Source of the DNA: Lycocorax pyrrhopterus obiensis
Taxonomy: Eukaryota > Chordata > Aves > Passeriformes > Paradisaeidae
DNA length: 64,000 nucleotides
Direction of reading: 5' to 3'
Assembly: GCA_014706295.1 (NCBI GenBank)
Contig: JACSVZ010000006.1
Span: 31,657,629 to 31,721,628, forward strand
This document shows, piece after piece, positions 12,881 to 24,400 of this stretch (positions within the stretch are counted from its first letter, which is position 1; the number at the start of each line of letters is the position of its first letter). The position numbers were made by a program, and so were the translations under genes. Below the pieces are notes generated by a model, which saw only the letters and a list, made by a program, of their open reading frames with translations, searched no databases and was not told the origin of the DNA.

Positions 12881-12888
12881 TATAAAAG
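12881..12888 (+). promoter_or_regulatory. TATA box of MTNR1A
   Basis: TATAAAAG stands alone in strongly GC-rich DNA, flanked by GC-rich sequence on both sides, an arrangement typical of a focused core promoter. It predicts initiation about 25-32 bp downstream, near 12,906-12,915. That would give a 5' leader of roughly 220 bases before the receptor start codon at 13134. A TATA box inside a CpG island is somewhat unusual but fits a regulated, tissue-restricted receptor. An ATG at 12905 lies at or just before the expected start site and is probably not in the mRNA. Confidence 0.75.
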
Positions 12889-12953
12889 TGTCCCGCCGCG
12901 GCACATGCACACTTCGGGGAAACTTCCTGCCTGGAGTGGCGGCGGCGGCCGCC

Positions 12954-12995
12954 ATGGGAGGTGCGCCCGCTCCCGCCGGCCCCGCTCCGCCCTAG
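12954..12995 (+). CDS. Upstream open reading frame in the MTNR1A leader
   Basis: A 13-codon uORF (MGGAPAPAGPAPP, then TAG) begins at 12954 in the context GCCGCCATGG, essentially an ideal Kozak match with G at -3 and G at +4. The receptor ATG has A at -3 but A at +4, so the uORF start should be the stronger of the two. The uORF ends 138 bases before the receptor start, a distance that allows reinitiation. If transcription starts from the TATA box at 12881, this frame lies within the leader and would be expected to lower receptor translation. The peptide is too simple to assign a function and probably acts through ribosome engagement. Whether it is translated is inference. Confidence 0.5.
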   Translation: MGGAPAPAGPAPP

Positions 12996-13133
12996 GGCGG
13001 GCAGCCCCGCGGCACAGGGCGGCTGCGGCCGCGACCCACGCCCCGACCTGACCTGCCCCCGCGGGAGGCAGCGCTGGCGGGCGCGCCTGCTCCGCCGGTA
13101 CCCGGTTGTGCCCTGGGAGGCAGCGGCGGCAGG

Positions 13134-13326
13134 ATGAGAGTGAACGAGAGCGAGCTGAACAGCTCCGTCCTCCCGCGGGACCCGCCGGCCGAGGGCGCCC
13201 CTCGCCGCCAGCCCTGGGTGACCTCCACTTTGGCCGCCATCCTCATCTTCACCATCGTGGTGGACCTGCTGGGCAACCTCCTGGTCATCCTCTCCGTCTA
13301 CCGCAACAAGAAGCTGCGAAACGCGG
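13134..13326 (+). CDS. MTNR1A: Melatonin receptor type 1A, exon 1 (partial gene)
   Basis: First coding exon of a class A GPCR for melatonin (MT1/Mel1a), a plasma-membrane receptor that couples mainly to Gi/o and lowers cAMP. It encodes 64 residues plus one base of the next codon. Residues 1-28 are the extracellular N-terminus with two N-glycosylation sequons (N4-E-S and N9-S-S). About residues 29-55 form TM1, containing the GNLLVILSV motif with N48 as the class A residue N1.50. The stretch YRNKKLRNA starts the first intracellular loop. Ending at RNA(G) with a phase-1 intron is the conserved exon boundary of vertebrate melatonin receptors. The IFTIVVDLLGN stretch and N-terminus match my recollection of chicken Mel1a better than Mel1b or Mel1c. 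The start at 13134 is the first in-frame methionine of this pattern, with A at -3. Exon 2 (TM2 to C-terminus) is not in the window. Confidence is high for the family and good for subtype 1A. Confidence 0.93.
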
Positions 13327-13332
13327 GTAAGG
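13327..13332 (+). other. Splice donor of MTNR1A intron 1
   Basis: The boundary reads GCGG|GTAAGG, a close match to the MAG|GTRAGT donor consensus. It falls exactly where the melatonin receptor family splits the RNAG codon context, in phase 1. If the donor were skipped the frame would remain open to 13637, adding about 100 unrelated residues after TM1. Confidence 0.88.
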
Positions 13333-14066
13333 GGCGGCGGGGAGGCCCGGGGGCGCCGCCCGGGCTGGGGTGGGTGGGGGTCCCGTGGCCCCGGGATGCA
13401 GCGCCGTGGCCTCTTCGTCTGCCCGTAAAACTTTCCCCGAGCGCGCAACTCCGGGGTTGGGCTCTTTGCCTCCATCCCCAGCTGGCGGTTATAGACTGTG
13501 ACAGATGCCAAGAGCTCCGTCTTTCCTGCCGAGTCGGTAATCGAGCGGGAAAGGGTATTTTTAGCTCCCGCCACCGAATCCTGATGTTATTTTTAGCGCT
13601 CGGCAGTTCCCACCTAGCAAAAGAGAATGGCAAGTAAGTTGTATTTAAGAATGAAATTTAGACACGGTACCGGGAATGCTGCCTTGGCATACAGTGTGTG
13701 TCTGTGCATGCTGGATGCTATTCTTCTGATCGATTTTCTTTAAGTTACAGAAATGTCTCCAGTAACAAATTCTATGGTTGGAGCTTCAAATCAAGCGAAT
13801 ACGAAGTTATAAACATTGCAGGATTCAGACAATTCCCTCCCCCCACCTTTGTTCGCCTCCTACTTGCTGTCTAGGTCTTTGGGGAATGGAAAATATCTGA
13901 CAGAAAACAGCTTTAGGCACTTTTAAAAAAAAAATCTCTAATTTTGACAGGATGGAATCTGTGCTGGTCTGTTGAGTAAATCCCTCTTAGTTCATGGATT
14001 ATTGGTCAGACAGGCAGGAACTTTTTCAGATTCATTCTGCTTTATCATGTCAGACCAGCTGCTGTG

Positions 14067-14918
14067 CACGTGTACCAAATCTGTGCACTCCAGACCCTAT
14101 GCATTTTTCATTGAAAAAAATACAGGAGCATGTGAAGAGAGCTGTACTGGTAATGAAAGCAGAATTTCACTCCATGACAACTGAGAAGCTGCTTTTATTT
14201 TTTTCACGACAGGGCTGTCCAGGTCCTCATTGTTACTGCACTAAGTTCATTAGTTAGTGGTTTAAAATTCATCTGAGGGGGTACTTGAGCCTGGGCTTTG
14301 CTCTGAGCTAGCCTAAGAAAGGTATCTAGTATTGGACTCTGGCAAACATTGCCACGCTTATCTTTCTAAGGTTAATTCAGGTAATTCAAGTGGATTGTCT
14401 GTTTCAGTTTTTTTCAGCCATAGTGGAATGCCTCACACAAGATCAAAATGAAGAGTAACAGATATTAATTTTTTCCTCCCTACGATTGCCACTGATGTAA
14501 ATTCTAAAAGCTATATTATCTTCCTACTTTCATTGGCAGAAATTTCATTCACTGGAGCTGGCAGTGTAACACGTGCAATAGCATATAATTGAGAGGAGAC
14601 TCCAACTCCAGAAGTCCACGTCAGCACTTGACTACCCTTGTTCCCTGGAACATTTTTAGATGGAGGGAGAAAGGGTTAAGACAAGCATATTACTGGAGTT
14701 ACTCTAGGGAAATGGGTGATATTCTCCTCCTCTTTAATTAGTAAATCTGTACTTTACCACTTCTGTGGGGAATTTGCAATACGGACAAGTCTGGTGAAGT
14801 CCGAAATAAACGTGGTGTCTGTTTTCTGGAGATGTAACTGAATTCTTGAGCTCTGTGTGTGTGTGTGCTTACTCTCTGCTGTAGATACCGTGTAATCCCT
14901 CCTGAATCTCAACACGTG
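14067..14918. promoter_or_regulatory. Three CACGTG E-boxes in proximal intron 1
   Basis: Exact CACGTG hexamers occur at 14067-14072, 14570-14575 and 14913-14918. The hexamer contains a CpG and should be rare in AT-rich, CpG-depleted intron DNA (about one per 4 kb even at equal base use). Three in 852 bp is more than expected. They lie 0.7-1.6 kb downstream of exon 1, a common place for intronic enhancers. Function is inference. Confidence 0.35.
14854..14867. repeat. (TG)7 microsatellite
   Basis: A short TG dinucleotide run close to the third intronic E-box. Confidence 0.85.
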
Positions 14919-17900
14919 CTCACTTGCTCACTCACTGCATTTCTTGTTCTTGCCTTTTCTGTCATAGTGACTGTTAAGAACTGCAATAAACTGGCAACAG
15001 CTAGGAGAATAGAGCATTCTTCTGAACATAAATTCTTTGAGACTGGAACATGAACTAGATACTGATTGACCCTGTGAAATTAAGGATTAATTAAAACAAG
15101 TAGATACTTGGTACAAGATGGTAAATAGTTTATAGTCTCAATTTAGGAAAAAATAGGAACACGCTTTTAATGTTCTAAGTTTGGGGTTTTTTTCTTTAAA
15201 ATATAGCTGGGTTTGGTACATGGATTAAAGGAATCTTTGGAAATAACACAAGTTTTAAAAAGGTCTTCTAAGTGTTCTTGACCAATCCTGCAAAAACCTA
15301 AGCCTGGGCATAACTTTACTTATGTGAGCACTGCTCTTAAACTGGGCCTTCAATTAGGAAGGGGTTACTCAGGCAAATAAATTTATAACAGAGCATAAAT
15401 ATTTAGAAGACCCTGGCCTAATATTTGTAAGTTTGAAGTCTAAAGTCTCCTAAGTCTTGTTTATCCTAATTCAGATTATTCAGGACGAGATCACATTAAA
15501 AATAATCTGATTTATACATACAACTAATTTGTAACACGGTAATGCCAAAGGCAGTTATGACTTTTTACAGAAACGTAATAAGAAAGAAACTTCAGCTTTT
15601 GCAACAACTTACATTAATTAAGTCTTGTTGGCACATTTATTGAGGAAAAAGGACACAGGATGAAAATTCCACTGGAAAAAGGTCAGGGAGGAACAGAAGA
15701 TGCCTCCTGAAGAAAATGTATCTCACTGAAGATTTTCTTCCCTCTTTGCAAGAGAGGACTAACAGAAATAAGGAGTATTTAACCCTTTCACAAAAAGGTG
15801 GATTTGGTGGGGGAAAACATCTTGCATCTCTGTCCTACTCTCTATTATATACATATTTATTGGAAGATGCTACAAATTGAACCTGTGGACTTATGATTTA
15901 AAAAGTGCATTGGGGAATAGTAGGAAGGCCTAGAAAAACCTTCTCAACAAGTGGTGTAACCTTCCTGACAGTCAGAAGGTTAGTAAAAGACACTGATCAA
16001 AGCAGAGGAGTCAGTAACTCAAAGAAGTTTGTCTCAGCAAGCGAGGAGTGTCTGATACTACAGACTCCTTCATAGGCACAAGCATGGCTTCAGTAGATGC
16101 TCTTCTAGACACAGAAGCTGATGATGCGACTGGTAGGATCCTCTTTTATTTAATGTACTTGACTTGTAATAAGTTTCATAGTTCTGGTCTGTTATTTCTT
16201 TTATGGTGGCTTTGTAATCCAAGAGGTGCCTGACACCAATTCAGTCCTGATGGGAGCAGCTGCCATTTAAAGCTGACCTACAAAAAGACTGAATTTGGTT
16301 TATGATACCTGTAATCTTTTAACTTTGAAACAAAGTTCAAGGGAAACATTCAAGGCATAAGGATTTTAATGACCATATCTTGATAGCATATTCATGCAGC
16401 TTGAACTTTAAACTGATGTGCCTTCTTTAATTACTGATTTTTAAAAGGAATGAGAATAGATCACTTTAAAAAGAAGTTTTGTGTAAATCCTTGTCTCATT
16501 TACCATTACTGATATTCATAGATCAGAAATAAGGTCATTCAACAGATCCACCCTGGGAAGATGCAGTAACTAGCCTTAGGGAAGGTGTATTAAAAAACTG
16601 TTGGTACTTTTAGCAACAAGTGGAATTTTTACTTGAAACTGTCAACATCGAATCAGAACATCTCAGAAAACCGAGGAGATCATTTAAGTGATTTATGTAG
16701 TACTGCACACAAATTTGGTGATTGGTGGGATCCTTATGCCTTTGTTGTTACCCACACCAAGAAAAACAATGCATCAAGAACAAGGTGAGGGAGCAGTTCT
16801 AAGTCTTTGACTATGGAGAGTAGTTTTCTGGTAGTGACATCAAAATGTCAGCGCACACCTGTTCTTTTGGTGACAGGTGTATTTGGGTACTCAGTGATTG
16901 CAGGACTGGACCATTCTTAAGGTCAATGAAGAAAGTTTTCTTGAATGGTAGTACACCTCTTGCTCTTCTTTCTCTTCCTTTTGAAACTGTCCTCTTGGCC
17001 TGGTGGGTTGCTTTTTTTCTGGGTGCTTTGTGTGCTGAGGTCCAAAGGTTCCCTGACTACCCCTCCAACAGTCCTGTGTGGGAAGGGAAGCCTCCAGCAG
17101 GCAAGAAGGGAGGCCCAGCAGTCTCACCCTCACTCCTGTGTGCCTTTCCTGTCTGCTAACACCTGACATGGGTTGGGATAATCCAGGGAGTGGTGCCAAG
17201 CTGGTAACTAGCACCTACCAAATCAGGGCAGAAAGCTGCATTAACCCTCTTCTCACCGATCTCTGTTCTGTGCTAGCTGTATTTGGGGTTTTGTACTTTT
17301 TTCTAGTTTTCCATGTCCTTGGCCCAAATGTTCCGTTGCTAAAACTTTGTTTTGTTACTGGCGAAGAAGGCAGAGAGGAGGTTTGACATTGCTGAGGCCC
17401 CAGGGCCCTGAGCAGCAAGATACAGTTAATTTCACTAGGACTGCACACACGCTTAAATTTACGATGTGTGGTAACTACTTTTCTGAATGAGATGGCAATG
17501 AAAAAGGGAAAAAACCCCAATGTTTGCATGCTCAATCTGCCTCACCTCTTTTAGAGCCCCAAAAGTTCAGTGAAGACAGCTCTGTGAGTGCTCCAAAGAA
17601 TATAATGAACTCAAGGGTAATCTCTCTAAAATCTCTTAAGATCAGTGAAGTCGCTTTTGAAAGAAGTAAGGAACACAGCTACTTCCAATTTTTTTTTTCC
17701 ATTCTTTGCTAAATAGTACAGCCGTTGCAGAATTAGGGATGGGAATCTATCAATAAGAATTTAATTTTGGAGGCTTTTCAAGCTGGCCCTGGGTTTTGAT
17801 TTGAGCAGTGTAACAATCTAGTTGGAGTGCTCCTCTTAATGCATTTTCTAGAATAAAAATTTTAAAAATAAGGATGAAGCTATCTTTTGATAATCAGATT

Positions 17901-19658
17901 GGAGATATCATCAGCCTTTTCAGAAAAATATTGTTCTTGATGATGTTTTGTTTTTTAGTTTTAAAATTATGATGTTAAATGCTCTAGTAAAGATTGTTTT
18001 ATCTGATAAATGAAATTTCTTTTGTGAATTGAGACTAATGAAATCATTCTTTTTGTCACAGGTGATCCTTGGACTTCATTTTGGGCCCTGAGAGACATGG
18101 TAGCCCGAAAAACACTTGACTCAAGGAAGAGAACTTAGAAGATCAAGTTATAGCACAAATTCAGGGTTCTGATAAAAACTGAGATGTTGATGGCAATGAA
18201 CATTATTTCAGAAATTAATAACTTCCAGTATTAAAAATGGTAAGCTGTTTGGGAGAAGGGAAAATGTCTAGAGGAGATGCTGAACTTTGCAAATTGTTGA
18301 GCAGAACTGAGCATAAAAAACACAGTTTCAATAAAGTTGTTCCTCAGACTGGTTTTGATTGAATACTTTACTGAATCAGAGGTTTGCTTCAAAGACTTGT
18401 TTAAATAGTGCTGTGCTGTTAGTGACCGAAGGTAGAGGTGAGTATTTTAAATAAGTAATAATTTATTCTTACTAATGTGTCTGTCAAGCTCAGCTATTTA
18501 TTCTTTTTGCAAGATTCTGCATTTTGAAGTTTTTAGAGACATTGCTTTTTCTAGTTAGCTGGCAGTGGTACTTATATGCTCTACTATTTGCTGTCTCATT
18601 TGGGTTATTTTTGAGGGGTTTTCTCTTTTCTCATAAAGTTTTTTTTGCATCTTTAATTTTCTCATTAGCAATTTCTGATTTGCTTCTACTCTTATCTCGT
18701 TCCTATTTCTTTTTACACTATCTACTTTTCTTTTATAACATAGATACTTGATGTCTTTCCAGCATTCAGACATCTTCAGCAAGTCTAGGTCAGTGGCAGA
18801 AAATGCTATCAAGAGTAGGCATCCACTGCTGATGTGACAATGTCTGTTCTGTTTCTCTGGTGAGGCTTGCTGTTCTAGGGCAGTAAAAACTTTGCAGTGT
18901 CAATTCAATGTTCTGCATCACGGTTTAGTTTTGCAGCGTCAATGAGAACTTGTCCCCCTTGCTGTTGGCAGTTTTTCTTCTAGTCACATCTGTGTGCTGC
19001 CTTAAATACCGTATTTCCACTCCTGAGAAAAAATTACAGACCTCTGTTTCAGGAGGACAGGTCTTACTAAGGATTCCTCAGGATAACAGAATACAAATTG
19101 TTAACAAAGCAAACAATGTTTGCTTATTGAATGAACAAATAAACGTGTACTTAATGTGTGTAGTTAAGTAATGCTTGGGACTATAATACAAATGCTACTA
19201 CTAAACAAGTAGTCCAAATCTAGCCCTCCTGAAGTCACAGGTGGACAGGTGGGACAATCAAGGTTTCTACTTTAAATGACAGAATAAAGGTCAGATTAAC
19301 TTCTTACTTATTTTTTAGGAATGAATAAAATATGAAAATGAACTTCACCAGTGCCCTTAAATTCAGATAAGCATGCTGCAAGCTTCTTAATTTTTTTTTT
19401 TCAACGAGAATGGCAACTGAAAGTAATCAGCAAAGCTATTTATGGTGTTTAGATAGTGACTTTTGCAGCTTCTAAGTAGCTTTGTGATAATAACTGACCA
19501 GTATGTGTAAAAAGTTTCATGTTCTATCGTGGTTTTTTTTAATGAGGAGGCAAATTTTTACCCATTCCTTGAAGAAACACCTAACACCAGAAGTAGAAGA
19601 TTTTCAGCTCATTCTTTTCATTTTATAAATTTCCTAATACACTACCAGGTCATATAGT

Positions 19659-19676
19659 TTTATATATATATATATT
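19659..19676. repeat. (TA)n microsatellite
   Basis: A run of about eight TA units flanked by T-rich DNA. Confidence 0.85.
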
Positions 19677-21302
19677 TTCTTCAAAAATATCAGTTTTTGA
19701 AGAATAGGTATTAGACTACTGGTCTTTGTAAAAATTCAGTTCTTGATTATATCAGAGAATCCTATGCTTGAGTTGGGGACTTGAATTTGGTTGTTTCGGT
19801 TTTGGGCAGGGTGGTGGGTTGGGTTTTCTTGATGGTGGAGGACTCATCTTTTCCATTGCTAGAATTTCAAAAAAGTCCTTCAATGTTTCATTTGGACTCT
19901 CTACCCTATCATAAGAACCCCTGTTCTCTAAGCTGACAGAAAATAGAAGCAGCTGATTTTAAACACTTAAATGTGTGACCAAGCACTGAAATTCTCTAGT
20001 CAAATACATACTAAGCAGCTGGAAGTGTTTATGGATCGTTTCTGATTAATTATATTTTTCAGTTTACACCTTTAAACTGACTGTTCAGCTACCTTCATTG
20101 TGTAAGTTGGACTGGATGTGTACTTTTTTCATTTAGGCCTACAGAAACCCCATTCAGAATGTTGTGTACATGATATTCTACATGTGGTGCTGAAATATAA
20201 GGTCTATTTATATCATATCACCATGGGGTTGGTTGGTTGGTTGTGGGGTTTTTTTGGCTGCAGATGCAAGGTTAGCAAAACAAATTTGTCTTCTGGGAGG
20301 GGTTACCAAGCAGAGGTAGTTTGCCCCTGTGCTGACAGAGGTCAGCTCCATGCTTGGTATTGAGGTCAATCAGTAATGTGACTTCTTTTTTAGTCAGCTG
20401 TTTCAGCTGCACCGAGTATAAGCCTATTGTGGTTATGGTGCAGCTGCCAGAACTTTGTTATTTAGCCAGACAAAGTGGCCAGCTCTGTAGAGATGAACCA
20501 AAGTGGTGAATGGGCATGGGTACAGGGATCAGCTTTGAAAATTGGTGTCCAGTCACACCATGCAGAAGTTTCTCCAGATCTTCACATTCTGGGAAAAAAT
20601 CATGAGTATTTTTTCCCCAGTAGTGACTGCAGGTTTCATTTTATGTTTCTGTTTTCCAGAATGACTGATGAAGAGTTTTCTACTCCTTAGTCTAACTTGA
20701 CTTTTAAGGACACATTCATCTCCCTGTCTCCATTTGGGAGAAGAAAGTGTTTTGTTTTCACAGGTAAAAGCCCAGTACAGTCGGGGTGTGATATTTTTGT
20801 TAGGAATACTTTTAAAATATGGGACTTGCATATTATGAAGAACCAAAGTTTGCATAAATGCAAATGAATCATTTACTTCAGTTGCATTTTGTTTCATTTT
20901 GGATGAAGAATTAATGGTCTCTAAATAAAATTTGTGTATTTTACATTAATATGCTCTGTCTTAGTTATAGTAATTATTTACATTAAAGATGTCTCCGGAT
21001 TATCTCTGACTGTGTAATGCTGAGATTTGCCTTCTGTAATTGGAGTACTGCTATGTGCCGCAACTATCATGCAGGTTCACATAATTTTAATCTACTTTTT
21101 AAAACCAGGTTCTTCCCCACATTCCCATTATTTTTATATTGCATCTCTGAACCTTCCCTGAATCTCTGTTACTGAATTAGGTCTTACTTAGAACATAGGA
21201 TTGAATGGGACATTTTCAATCATCAAATACAGCTGTCAGATGTTGTAGGTGTTCATAGAAATCCTTTTGGAATCACCTGTTTCCTTACTCCAACTGAAGA
21301 AG

Positions 21303-21489
21303 AGTGCTGAGACACTGGAAGGTGGCTCAGTGAGGTTGTGGATGTCACATTCCTTGTTCAAGTGTTCAAGGCCAAGTTGGATGATGGTTTGAGCAACCTG
21401 ATGTAGTTTAAGGTGTTCCTGCTCATAGCAAGGAGTTGGAACTAGATGGTCTTTAAGGTCCCTTCCAACCCAACTGATTCTATGATTCT
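21303..21489 (+). repeat. CR1 LINE 3'-end fragment (sense)
   Basis: The 3' portion of a CR1 in plus orientation. It includes the GTTCAAGGCCAAGTTGGATG and TCCTGCTCATAGCAAGGAGT blocks, then AAGGTCCCTTCCAACCCAAC and the terminal tail GATTCTATGATTCT. The copy is about 190 bp and 5'-truncated, with no coding capacity. Divergence from the pattern I know suggests an old insertion. Confidence 0.92.
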
Positions 21490-24400
21490 CATTGCCTAAA
21501 CATATTTTCTGTCAGTTTATATGCTTTTGCTGTTGTACCAGTATTACATAGCATTACTTAGCACCTCTCTATTCCTGTAATGAGAATAAAAGTATCGCCT
21601 CTTGGCTGTTGTTTTGTTAGTCGAAGAAAGGTTGGTATCAAATTCTGTTAGTCTTTCTACAAAATAACCTTTCCCCTTTGCAAGAAAGCACCACCTCCAG
21701 GAGTATGCCTGATCTCTGGAAATAACTTCCCTAGAAGTGAAATCCTGGTTTTACCAAAATCAATAGCAAATCTCTTATCAAGGTCAGTGCCTGTCTCGCT
21801 TCCATTTTTATGTCTGCAATACTTGCTAGGGAGTAAGAAGGCTGCTGTACTGCTCACGGCCTTAAACCCAAAGTGTGGTAAGCAGAGAAATCTTCTGTAA
21901 CTCTGGACTTGGAGTAGGATTTTTGTTGGATCATGGATAGTCTTGTAAGAAAGCTGAATACAGGTAAGGGTCGTAAGTGCCTGACCTATATATCCTGGCG
22001 TGGGTGCATTGTAGGAAGCCACTTACAATTTCATGTGGAGTAGGTATGCAAGCTATTAAGTCTGAAAATTGATGCTTCAAGAACACACTTAGGAATAAAC
22101 AAAACACAAGAGACCACCAAGGATTGCCAGTGCAATGCTCTCCTTTGTAGGGTTACAAATGGGGATTGTTACTTGGGTCAAGGACAGTTAGCTTGTACTA
22201 GAGTTGTCTGGTCAGATCACATAAGTATATTCTTGATATATTTGTTCTCTTCTACTTTCTAGGAACTCACTGTTCTTTATTAAGTTAATTAATCAGAGTA
22301 AATTGGGGTTTTGCTGCCTCACTCTACAGATGGGTGGTTCTGTTGTGAATTATATTGTCATATATATGTATGATGTTCCTTTGGAAATTTCTCAGTCTGG
22401 CTGTCTGTGACCACTAATTTTTCAGTTCTCGTTTGTTGGGTTTTTTTTTTTTCCTTGTCTGAAGAACTGCACTGTTGAGAATCTCTGCAGAGCTTATAAA
22501 GCCATCTTATTCTCTGTTCCTGATGAGGTAACACATTCCAACACCTGTCACTAAGGATTTTCATAGCATTGGCTGTGTCTTTTCTTGGGTATGTACAGAA
22601 CCACATTTATATTAAAGCATATGTAAATCCTACTGGTTGTTACCATGTTGCAGAAGTAATTCAAAGGTTGCTTAATTTTGTGTAGTTTGGGTTCATGAAT
22701 TTACAGACATAGATACATCCAGAAACATTTCCTCTAATTTGGTGTTTTTTTGCAGAAAGGACCTTTTAATTTAACCTTTTTTTTCCTGTAATGCAGCATC
22801 TGCTGGCACATTGTAACTCATATTTTGTGTATTGTTTGTGAATATACACACTCCAGAAATTACAATCTCTCATACACAGGAGAAGAATATTCAGGATTCT
22901 TGAGGGAAGGGAGGACAGTAATCTTTCCTTACCTTTCCTCCACCTAGACAAAGGTGCTGGCTTTAGTTCTTAGGATAAATTAGAAGAATTATGTTGTTTT
23001 TGTAATTTGTGCTTATTGAGACAGCTTCCACAGGAATTTTTGTATTGGTGAGTGTTGTGTACACATAATCTTCATTGGCCAAGCTCGTTCTAACTATTCT
23101 GGATGCAAACTTTCAGGGCTACAGAGTTAACAAAGTAGTCCTCATCAAGCTCAGTAAAAGAGCTTTTCATCTCCTCTGTATACTGGTTAAGTATGGAAAA
23201 GACAGCAGTTTGTGTCTTAGCATATATTAAATATCTAATGTAGAGCTCAAAATGCAGTCAGATTTTCTTGCTCTTGCAGCAAAGGTTTTTGAACAATTTT
23301 TTTGGCAAATAATTGGGCATTTCTTTTGTGTCATCGCTTACAAATTTGTGTACCTACTACCGTTTTTTGCAGCTGTTCTGATTCCTTTTTCTCTTGCCCA
23401 TCCAGTGCATCCCACTACTGCAGTGCCTTATGAATGATGCTGTCAACTACAAACTTTTTGTTGGTTGGTGGGAAATTGCCTTGATTTTCGTAATTTTTGT
23501 GGCATAATACTTGCCTCGTTTGTAGGCAATCTCCAAAAATATTTTGTATCTACCTAACATACCCACTTTTGTTCAATTACTTCTGCATGATCCTTTGAAT
23601 TTGTCGTGCTTCTGCTCATCATACATTTGTACTTTTTCTTTGGATGATCCATACCCATTGGGTATTATGTTGAGGATGGCATGAAGATGACCACTCCTGT
23701 ACTGAAGAAAAATTTTGCACTTTTCTTGCTAAATTATTTGCTGCTGAATTTTTTGTTTTGTTTTCCTTTGGTTTGTTTTTTTCCCTAGGTTTTTCCATTG
23801 AGTGTAGATGTCAGGTTTTTTCTGAAAGGCTCTTGTTTTAGAGTTATTGACTTGTGTCTCTCCCTCATGGGCTTCTTTACACATTCTGTCAAAACTGATA
23901 TTTATACACTCAGTAAAAATAGAATTCCGAGATGCTGCGCTATTCTTAGGGGCATTATGAATACTAGCATTTTAAACAAAGTGCTGCTTTTGTAATTATT
24001 CCTGGTCAGAATTTCTAATGCATAATTTGTGACAGTCTAGGGGAGATTATACAGTTGTGCAAAGCTTGCACTTGTACCTTGTTAATACTGCTTGCAGCTA
24101 TTGTTACCTGCAACGTGACCTAAAGATGTGGCTGAATCTGACAAACGTGGGCATGCAGAAGTATGAATGGAAAAAAAATGAAGTGTGCAAGATAAGTTTA
24201 AGTAACCTAGTGGGCGTAGAATTTGCAATCTGCTTGTTATTGGTGCTTGTTTTGTACTGGGATATCCCATCTGTCACAAGAGTGATACATGTTCTCATTG
24301 CAAGCTTTTCTAGTGGGTGTTTTCTTTTACTTTTCTCATGCTATTGCTTTGCTGCCAGAATGCTTCCTGGGGTAAAGCTGCCTGAGCACATCTTTCTAGT

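Larger units (their letters stand above)
11026..13480. promoter_or_regulatory. CpG island covering the MTNR1A promoter and exon 1
   Basis: GC content and CpG density rise sharply from about 11,030, dip around 12,000-12,120 (a run of T and A bases), and rise again from about 12,270 to 13,480. The second lobe contains the TATA box, leader, first coding exon and start of the intron. The first lobe lies about 0.9-1.8 kb upstream and contains a D-box and an EGR-type site. CpG density contrasts strongly with the AT-rich flanks, which implies an unmethylated germline promoter. The long frames on both strands here (up to 331 codons, minus strand 12579-13574) are what GC-rich DNA yields by chance and are rich in Arg, Pro, Ala and Gly. 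Confidence 0.9.
13481..21302. other. Intron 1, 5' portion
   Basis: AT-rich non-coding DNA. Three CACGTG E-boxes occur within 850 bp (listed separately). A moderately GC-richer patch at about 16,840-17,420 contains overlapping frames of about 100 codons on both strands that resemble nothing known. Otherwise I recognise no exon or repeat. Confidence 0.5.

Noticed and set aside
12905..13051. Upstream ATG frame starting at 12905
   Set aside because: It lies at or just before the start site predicted from the TATA box, so it is probably not in the transcript.
12579..13574. 331-codon minus-strand open frame across the promoter and exon 1
   Set aside because: It is antisense to the real MTNR1A exon, and its product is low-complexity Arg/Pro/Gly/Ala sequence. 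Stop codons are scarce on any strand of such GC-rich DNA.
16845..17535. Cluster of frames of about 100 codons on both strands
   Set aside because: The frames overlap antisense to each other and show no family resemblance or codon pattern. The region is only moderately GC-richer than its flanks.
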